From Candidatus Brocadiaceae bacterium (GTDB taxonomy: Bacteria > Planctomycetota > Brocadiia > SM23-32): a DNA stretch of 17,030 nucleotides. The notes under the pieces were generated by a model. The model was not told where the DNA came from. It did no database searches and worked only from the letters and a program-made list of their open reading frames with translations. Location: positions 1 to 17,030 of the forward strand of contig JAUWZH010000022.1 of assembly GCA_030615435.1 (NCBI GenBank), given 5' to 3'. Both the position numbers and the translations under genes were made by a program. Positions 12,461 through 17,030 of the stretch are shown here, one piece after another (within the stretch, counting starts at the first letter, position 1; each line of letters opens with the position of its first letter).

Positions 12461-13996
12461 CTAGCCTCCGAATACAGACCGAGCATAACCCAGCCCGTTG
12501 AACAGTGCGTCCTTGGCCGGTTCGAGCAGCACGAATCTGTGCAGCGGCAGCAGCAGTCCCATGCCGAGACACAGGACGCTGAGGAAGGCCATGGCGACCA
12601 ACATCGGCAAAGGCGATTCCGTGACCGCCGAGAACTCCTGCGGCACATCTCCTTCCAGCACATAACGCTGGACCTTGATGAAAGTGTAGAGAGTAACAAA
12701 GCTTATGAGAACCGCCACCACCGCCAGGAAAGGATGCCCCGCCCAGCAAAGCCCAATTACGATGAGCAACTTGCTGAAGAAGCCGTTGAACGGGGGCACA
12801 CCTCCTATGCTGAGTGAGCCAACTCGTGTGCAGAAGCCGGTCACGGGCATCCTTCGCGCTATGCCCGCCACCGCACGCATGTCGCGCAGCCCGGTCCTGT
12901 GCACAACCGAACCCGAACACAGGAATAGAAGGGACTTGAAGACAGCATGATTGGCCAGATGGAACAGCCCGGCGAACATGATCAGCGATGCTGCGGCATG
13001 CTGGCCCGCAGCCATCTGTTCAGCTCCCACGCCCAGCGCAAGTATCACGTACCCCATGTGGCTTATGCTGCTATAGGCCAGCAGGCGCTTGAAGTCCCAC
13101 TGGGCCGTCATCAACAGGGCGCCGACGACCAGAGAGAGCGTCCCCATCATTATCAGCACCGCAGGGACCGCGGATTGATGCACGCCCACGACGTTGAACA
13201 CTATGCGCGCAAGCACGTAGACGCCGCTGGCCTTGATGAGGATCCCCGAAAGCATGGCTGAAACCGGGGCCGGCGCGGATGGATGCGCGTCGGGAAGCCA
13301 GGCGTGGAAGGGCACCATCGCCGCCTTGAGGCCGAAACCGGCGAGGAACAATCCAATTGCGAGCAACAACGCCTTGTTTGGCTCCGAACCTTCGATGAGA
13401 GCGCCTATCTGGGCCAGGTTAAGGGTGCCCGTCAGGTTGTAGACGATCGCCACGCCGAGCAGTATGAACCCGCTGGCAATGGCGCTGAGAACAAGGTATT
13501 TGAAAGACGCTTCCAGTTCTTCACTCTCAACGCCGAACCCCACCAGTGCGTAGCTCGCTATGGCCGCCACCTCGAGGAACACGTAGATGTTGAAAAGGTC
13601 CCCGCTGAGCACGACCCCGTTCATCCCGGCGATCATCAACATCATGGGGCCGTAATACAGACAGACCTTGGTGTAGCTGCGCATGTAGCTCGTTGAGAAC
13701 AGCACCGCGGCCAGACTGACAACACTTATGATGAGAAGGATCAGCCGCGTGAGCCCGTCGCAGACCATGGCGATGCCGGTTACGCTGCTCGGATCGGCCT
13801 GCCCCACCCAGCCTCCCATCCACGTCACGACGACCGGCTCCCCGGCAAACATCATGCAGCTCAGCACCACCAGAGCCCCAACGGCCCCGAGGCATATGGG
13901 CGCGCAGAACCGCCCTGGCTTCAACAGCCCCACAACGGGGAGCACAAACCCCGCTGCCAGGGGAATCACAACAAAAAGGGGAAGCACATTCTCCAC
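12461..13996 (-). CDS. mrpD: Mrp-type antiporter subunit D (NuoN/MbhH-like ion-translocating subunit)
   Basis: This 511-residue, roughly 14-helix protein of the proton-antiporter family is homologous to NuoL/M/N and is one of the ion-pumping units of the complex. Key charged residues are present: Glu142 in YVFLEVAAIASYAL, Lys224 in GFGLKAAMVPFHAWLPDAHP, Lys255 in SGILIKASGVYVLARI, His350/Lys354 in HLANHAVFKSLLFL, and Lys409 in GVPPFNGFFSKLL. It starts with GTG; upstream there is an AAAGGGA ribosome binding site, and the gap to mrpC is 18 bases. Length is normal for MrpD/MnhD. Its place between mrpC and mrpE matches the canonical mrpABCDEFG order. Confidence 0.95.
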   Translation of the reverse strand: MENVLPLFVVIPLAAGFVLPVVGLLKPGRFCAPICLGAVGALVVLSCMMFAGEPVVVTWMGGWVGQADPSSVTGIAMVCDGLTRLILLIISVVSLAAVLFSTSYMRSYTKVCLYYGPMMLMIAGMNGVVLSGDLFNIYVFLEVAAIASYALVGFGVESEELEASFKYLVLSAIASGFILLGVAIVYNLTGTLNLAQIGALIEGSEPNKALLLAIGLFLAGFGLKAAMVPFHAWLPDAHPSAPAPVSAMLSGILIKASGVYVLARIVFNVVGVHQSAVPAVLIMMGTLSLVVGALLMTAQWDFKRLLAYSSISHMGYVILALGVGAEQMAAGQHAAASLIMFAGLFHLANHAVFKSLLFLCSGSVVHRTGLRDMRAVAGIARRMPVTGFCTRVGSLSIGGVPPFNGFFSKLLIVIGLCWAGHPFLAVVAVLISFVTLYTFIKVQRYVLEGDVPQEFSAVTESPLPMLVAMAFLSVLCLGMGLLLPLHRFVLLEPAKDALFNGLGYARSVFGG

Positions 13997-14014
13997 CGCT
14001 CAGTCCCTTTGTCG

Positions 14015-14395
14015 TTAGCCTCGAAGTTTTCGAATCCTGGTCAAATCAAACGTGCCGTATTTCTCGTGAAGCCTCACCGCCATCACCACCATCAGGGCGA
14101 CCACGGAGAGCCCGATCACTATGGCGGTCAGCACGAGGGCTTGTGGGACCGGGTCCACGCTCTGCCGGAAGAACTCTTCGCCGCTCAGCGCCCTGGTAAT
14201 GATCGGAGCCGCCGATTCGCCCGTTTCCGGCATCCTGTAACCGACAAGAACCAGAAAAAGGCTGGTTGCATTGTGGATGAGCATGACGCCTATTATGATC
14301 TTGATGAGGTTCTTCTTGACGGCAATTGCATACAGGCCGACAGCGAACAGAAGCACACAAAGCACATAGGGGAAGAACTCATGTATCATTCCCAT
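14015..14395 (-). CDS. mrpC: Mrp-type antiporter subunit C (NuoK/MbhG-like)
   Basis: The 126-residue protein has three helices and is homologous to NuoK. Visible landmarks are GVMLIHNATSLFLVLVGY and VDPVPQALVLTAIVIGLS, the latter being the conserved MrpC motif. A loop of about 25 residues (MPETGESAAPIITRALSGEEFF) separates helices 2 and 3. The start is either 14395 or a second ATG at 14389; purine-rich sequence precedes both. Either start overlaps the end of mrpB, by 17 or 11 bases. The protein ends in a basic cytoplasmic tail, RIRKLRG. Confidence 0.94.
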   Translation of the reverse strand: MGMIHEFFPYVLCVLLFAVGLYAIAVKKNLIKIIIGVMLIHNATSLFLVLVGYRMPETGESAAPIITRALSGEEFFRQSVDPVPQALVLTAIVIGLSVVALMVVMAVRLHEKYGTFDLTRIRKLRG

Positions 14396-14843
14396 CCCCT
14401 TTCTCCGTCTTGTCGGCGCTCTCCGAAGCCCTGAAAGCCGCCAGCATCAAGAAGGCCCCGAAGAGCCCCGCGCCGACTTTGATTCCGATCGCGATATTGG
14501 AAAGCACGATCGAACCGCCCGTCAGAAGCCCGAATCCGGTCAGGTGCGGTATGAAGTGGGCGAAGAAGGTGCCCGCTATGAAACCCAGCAGTGCGACGGC
14601 CAGAAAGCCCACCGCCCCGAGGCTCTCCCACACCAGGGCAAAGTTGTGCCCAAGGCCTTTTCTCAGCGGGTCGGCACCGAAAGCGAGGACGATAAGCAGC
14701 AGTCCGGCAGCCAGAATAACCCCTCCGGCAAAGCCTCCGCCCGGTGAGAGGTGGCCGGTCAGAATGATATAGGCGCCAAAAAGGACCACGAACCCAATCA
14801 GGAGGCTCGCCGTGGTCTTAACTATCAGGGTCATTCCTCTCAT
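14379..14843 (-). CDS. mrpB: Mrp-type antiporter subunit B (MnhB/MbhF-like)
   Basis: The 154-residue, four-helix protein carries the signature GAYIILTGHLSPGGGFAGG, which is diagnostic for MnhB/MrpB C-terminal-type subunits. The ATG at 14843 overlaps the stop of the preceding gene as ATGA; a second in-frame ATG lies three codons later. An AGGATAGGG purine stretch precedes the start. The C terminus is a short charged tail (ASESADKTEKGDGNDT). It is a structural membrane subunit packed between the MrpA and MrpD antiporter units. Confidence 0.94.
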   Translation of the reverse strand: MRGMTLIVKTTASLLIGFVVLFGAYIILTGHLSPGGGFAGGVILAAGLLLIVLAFGADPLRKGLGHNFALVWESLGAVGFLAVALLGFIAGTFFAHFIPHLTGFGLLTGGSIVLSNIAIGIKVGAGLFGAFLMLAAFRASESADKTEKGDGNDT

Positions 14844-15376
14844 CTTCTATTCCCTATCCTCCCCCTTGTGCGCAGCAGCGCATAGCAACCTATGATGGCG
14901 GCGAAGATAACCGTGGCCTCGCCGAGCGTGTCGTATGCCCTGAAGTCAAGCAAAACCGCTGTGACCTGATTCTTCGCCCCCGTCAGTTCCCCGCTTCTCA
15001 GGTAAGCTTCCCCCATCGTCATTAGCGGCTTTGCAAAGGGCACAAGTTGCTGGAAGCAGACAAAAGCGGCAATGACAATCGCCCCGACCACCATGCCTAC
15101 GAACGCCACGTGCGGGGTATCGCTCAAGGACTCTTCTGTTGTATCCTCTCTGGCCACAACAGCCCTTATCAGAAGCACAACGGCAATGATCTCCACCACC
15201 ACCTGTGTGAGGGCAAGGTCGGGAGCTTTCAGCAAGAGGTCCACGAGCGCAAGCCCGAAGCCGACAGCCCCGAGACACAGCACGCTGGATAGCAGATCAC
15301 GCGTCTCCACGGCTATTATGGCCGCGATCAACATGAAAGCCATCAGCGCATACAGGGGCAGCAATACCTCAGCCAT
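14840..15376 (-). CDS. MrpA C-terminal-like protein (MbhD + MbhE in one chain)
   Basis: The 178-residue membrane protein combines two modules. Residues about 1-80 are a DUF4040/MbhD-like part with LLKAPDLALTQVVVEIIAVVLL. Residues about 90-178 are an MbhE-like part with NQVTAVLLDFRAYDTLGEAT. In ordinary MrpA both modules form the C-terminal part of a much longer protein; in archaeal Mbh they are two separate subunits. Here they are fused to each other but split from the NuoL-like gene upstream. Acidic and basic residues in the helices (Lys49, Asp52, Glu61 region) are candidates for the ion path. A strong ribosome binding site lies four bases before the ATG, showing that this is a separately translated gene, not a broken piece. 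Confidence 0.88.
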   Translation of the reverse strand: MAEVLLPLYALMAFMLIAAIIAVETRDLLSSVLCLGAVGFGLALVDLLLKAPDLALTQVVVEIIAVVLLIRAVVAREDTTEESLSDTPHVAFVGMVVGAIVIAAFVCFQQLVPFAKPLMTMGEAYLRSGELTGAKNQVTAVLLDFRAYDTLGEATVIFAAIIGCYALLRTRGRIGNRR

Positions 15377-15380
15377 CCGA

Positions 15381-15389
15381 CCCTCCTCC
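15381..15389 (-). promoter_or_regulatory. Ribosome binding site of the MbhD/E-like gene
   Basis: GGAGGAGGG on the minus strand, four bases before the ATG at 15376. It overlaps the TAG stop of the NuoL-like gene (15391-15389). It shows that the split in the MrpA-like sequence is real and that the second part has its own initiation signal. Confidence 0.75.
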
Positions 15390-17030
15390 TACAGCAACAG
15401 CAGCAACAGTGCAATCAAGGCGATCATGCCCGCAATGGCCCAGGTTGCGTAAGTCCCCAGAATGCCGGTGTGAAGGCTGCTCAGCCAGGCCGTGAGCTTC
15501 TGCCCATACTGACCGGTGACCCTGTAGAAGTCAAAGGCCTCCACCTCGGCATCGCCGTATATCTGGCGAAGCATCGGCAGGTTCCTGACCGTATCGTAGA
15601 ACCCCGTGCCGCTCAGGTGTGTGGGGGCAGGCGTCTTGACCTCGCCCCCGATAAAAGATCGAGCCCGGCGCACCTTCAATCCCTTCCCAACCAGGTAGAA
15701 CAAGAACCCGAAGAGCAGGCCGATCCCTATCAGGATCGTCGCCGGCATCGGTCCCCAGACGCCCGTTTCGAACGAAAGCCGCGTCGCCCTCTCGAAAGCC
15801 CCCGTCCGCTCCATCCCCAGCTCGGAAACGCCGGGCGCGAGAAAGTCACTGACCACGGCGCCGGCCCCGAGGCCAAGCACTACGCACAGAACCGCCAGAA
15901 TGCCGAGCGGAAGCAGCATGAACGCGGGAGACTCACGGGGCTGTTTTTCGGCCAATTCCTCGGGCTGCTCGCCCAGGAAAACGCTGTGGATGGCCTTGAT
16001 GAAAGAGGCGAGCGTCAGCGCACTGCCGAGCACGGCGGCGGCAAGCAAAAGGGGCATCAGGCGGCCGCCTGCCTCTATCACGCCCTGATAGATGAGCCAC
16101 TTCGACGCAAAACCATTCAATGGAGGTACGCCACTTATGGCCAGAGCGCCCGTCAGGAACGCGAGGAAAGTCAACGGCATGGCCCTGGAAAGTCCCCCCA
16201 GCCTGTCAAGCTCGAGGTGTCCGGTTCTGTGCTCGACGGCTCCGCCGGCAAGGAACAGCAGGCTCTTGTATACGGCATGATTGACCATGTGGAAGATGCC
16301 GCCGATAACCCCGATGGGCACTCCGGTGCCAATCCCGAGCACCATGTAGCCCACCTGGCTCACCGCGTGGAAAGACAGCAGTCTCTTGAGCTCGTGCTGG
16401 ACCATCGCCATCATCACGGCGGCGATGATCGTTATGGCGCCTATGCACATCAGCAGCACCCCCAGCCCCGCGCTCAGCGTGAAGAAACTCAGAGATATCC
16501 GCGCCAGCAAGACTATCCCGAGCAGCTTGTCGAGCGAAGCCGGCAGCAGTGCCATCGTCGGCATCGGGGCGTGTTCAGCGGCAGCCGGTATCCACGTGTG
16601 AAGGGGGAAAGCGCCCGCTTTTGCCAAGGCTCCCGTCAGGAACAGAAGGTATATGCCCACCTCCGCCCAACCGTTCACCTGGACGTGCCCTGCCCCTTCC
16701 AGATACTCCATGCTCAGCGCAGAGAGCCCGCCGCGCGCCACCAGGCAGGCTATGCCCAGCATGATGGCACAGTCGCTGAACCCCAGGATCGTAAAGGTCT
16801 TTGCCGCACCGGCCCGCGCCTGCGGTCCGCCCACGCACACCAGAAGGTAGAGCATGAGCGTAACCAGCTCCCAGGCAAGGATGAAGACCAACAGGTTGGA
16901 AGTCATCAGGGCAATGCTTGTCCCCGCAACCGCCCAGAGAGCAAAGGCGAAGAACCTTCCGCCGCCCGGCCGATCCGAGAAGTAGCTCAGCGAATACAGT
17001 ATCACACAGAACCCGAACAGCAGCGCCAGG
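15389..17030 (-). CDS. NuoL/MrpA-N-like ion-translocating subunit (5' end outside window)
   Basis: At least 546 residues of a proton-antiporter-family protein are visible. The frame stays open past a GTG at 17005 to the window edge, and the residues before it (LALLFGFC) continue a helix, so the true start lies outside. Counting from the Val at 17005, the conserved charged residues are Glu46 (FILAWELVTLMLYLL), Lys129 (GALAKAGAFPLHTW), Asp159-Lys160 (LPASLDKLLGIVLLARI), Lys207, His243/Lys247 (HMVNHAVYKSLLFL) and Lys302 (GVPPLNGFASKWL). After the antiporter core comes a soluble stretch (FYDTVRNLPMLRQIYGDAEV) and a final helix ending in a run of leucines. It matches the N-terminal part of MrpA and the antiporter-like subunits of group 4 hydrogenases. 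Its C terminus is not fused to the DUF4040 part, which is the next gene. Confidence 0.9.
   Translation of the reverse strand, partial: LALLFGFCVILYSLSYFSDRPGGGRFFAFALWAVAGTSIALMTSNLLVFILAWELVTLMLYLLVCVGGPQARAGAAKTFTILGFSDCAIMLGIACLVARGGLSALSMEYLEGAGHVQVNGWAEVGIYLLFLTGALAKAGAFPLHTWIPAAAEHAPMPTMALLPASLDKLLGIVLLARISLSFFTLSAGLGVLLMCIGAITIIAAVMMAMVQHELKRLLSFHAVSQVGYMVLGIGTGVPIGVIGGIFHMVNHAVYKSLLFLAGGAVEHRTGHLELDRLGGLSRAMPLTFLAFLTGALAISGVPPLNGFASKWLIYQGVIEAGGRLMPLLLAAAVLGSALTLASFIKAIHSVFLGEQPEELAEKQPRESPAFMLLPLGILAVLCVVLGLGAGAVVSDFLAPGVSELGMERTGAFERATRLSFETGVWGPMPATILIGIGLLFGFLFYLVGKGLKVRRARSFIGGEVKTPAPTHLSGTGFYDTVRNLPMLRQIYGDAEVEAFDFYRVTGQYGQKLTAWLSSLHTGILGTYATWAIAGMIALIALLLLLL

Noticed and set aside
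12460..12699. 80-residue N-terminal extension of MrpE
   Set aside because: The extension is Cys/Arg/Ser-rich nonsense from the other frame of mrpD. A proper ribosome binding site and a typical MrpE start are at 12459.
16998..17005. GTG at 17005 as the start of the NuoL-like gene
   Set aside because: The frame stays open to the window edge with helix-like residues (LALLFGFC), and family members have further N-terminal helices, so the gene is cut by the window.
1..17030. CRISPR array, insertion sequence, tRNA or rRNA gene
   Set aside because: I saw no regularly spaced short repeats, transposase motif, terminal inverted repeats, tRNA cloverleaf or rRNA-like sequence. The only large repeat is the DUF4139 gene duplication.

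Overview
The window comes from a GC-rich, probably anaerobic bacterium, most likely an uncultured or environmental lineage; I cannot name the phylum. Genes are densely packed, with many start/stop overlaps. The physiological signal is NiFe-hydrogenase metabolism: a HypFCDE maturation operon, a hydrogenase maturation endopeptidase, a NuoI-like iron-sulfur subunit and a complete set of Mrp-type cation-antiporter-like membrane subunits.

Layout. (1) Positions 1-3909, plus strand: three consecutive genes for exported DUF4139-type beta-rich proteins. The first and third are near-identical copies that differ sharply only in one internal patch; the middle one is a distant paralogue. The first gene is cut by the window edge. 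(2) 3910-5107: a strong hairpin between convergent genes, then a minus-strand family-4-like glycosyltransferase. (3) 5108-5445: a 338-bp divergent intergenic region with a candidate promoter for each neighbour. (4) 5446-10088, plus strand: hypF-hypC-hypD-hypE, tightly coupled; they build the Fe(CN)2CO part of the NiFe active site. (5) 10096-17030, minus strand (5' to 3' from high to low coordinates): a NuoL/MrpA-N-like subunit (5' end outside the window), an MbhD/MbhE-like (MrpA C-terminal) protein, MrpB, MrpC, MrpD, MrpE, MrpF, MrpG, a two-cluster ferredoxin-like NuoI/MbhN/HycF-type subunit, and a HycI-type protease. This operon converges on hypE with only 7 bp between the stop codons.

How it fits together. 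The minus-strand operon most likely encodes the ion-translocating membrane arm and the electron-entry subunit of a group 4 (Mbh/Hyc-like), ferredoxin-linked, membrane-bound hydrogenase. HypFCDE would make its diatomic ligands and the HycI-like protease would trim the catalytic subunit after nickel insertion. The hydrogenase large and small subunits, the NuoH-like subunit and HypA/HypB are not in the window; the catalytic genes are most likely beyond position 17030, upstream in the same operon. That assignment is inference from context. The DUF4139 proteins and the glycosyltransferase have no visible functional link to the hydrogenase genes.
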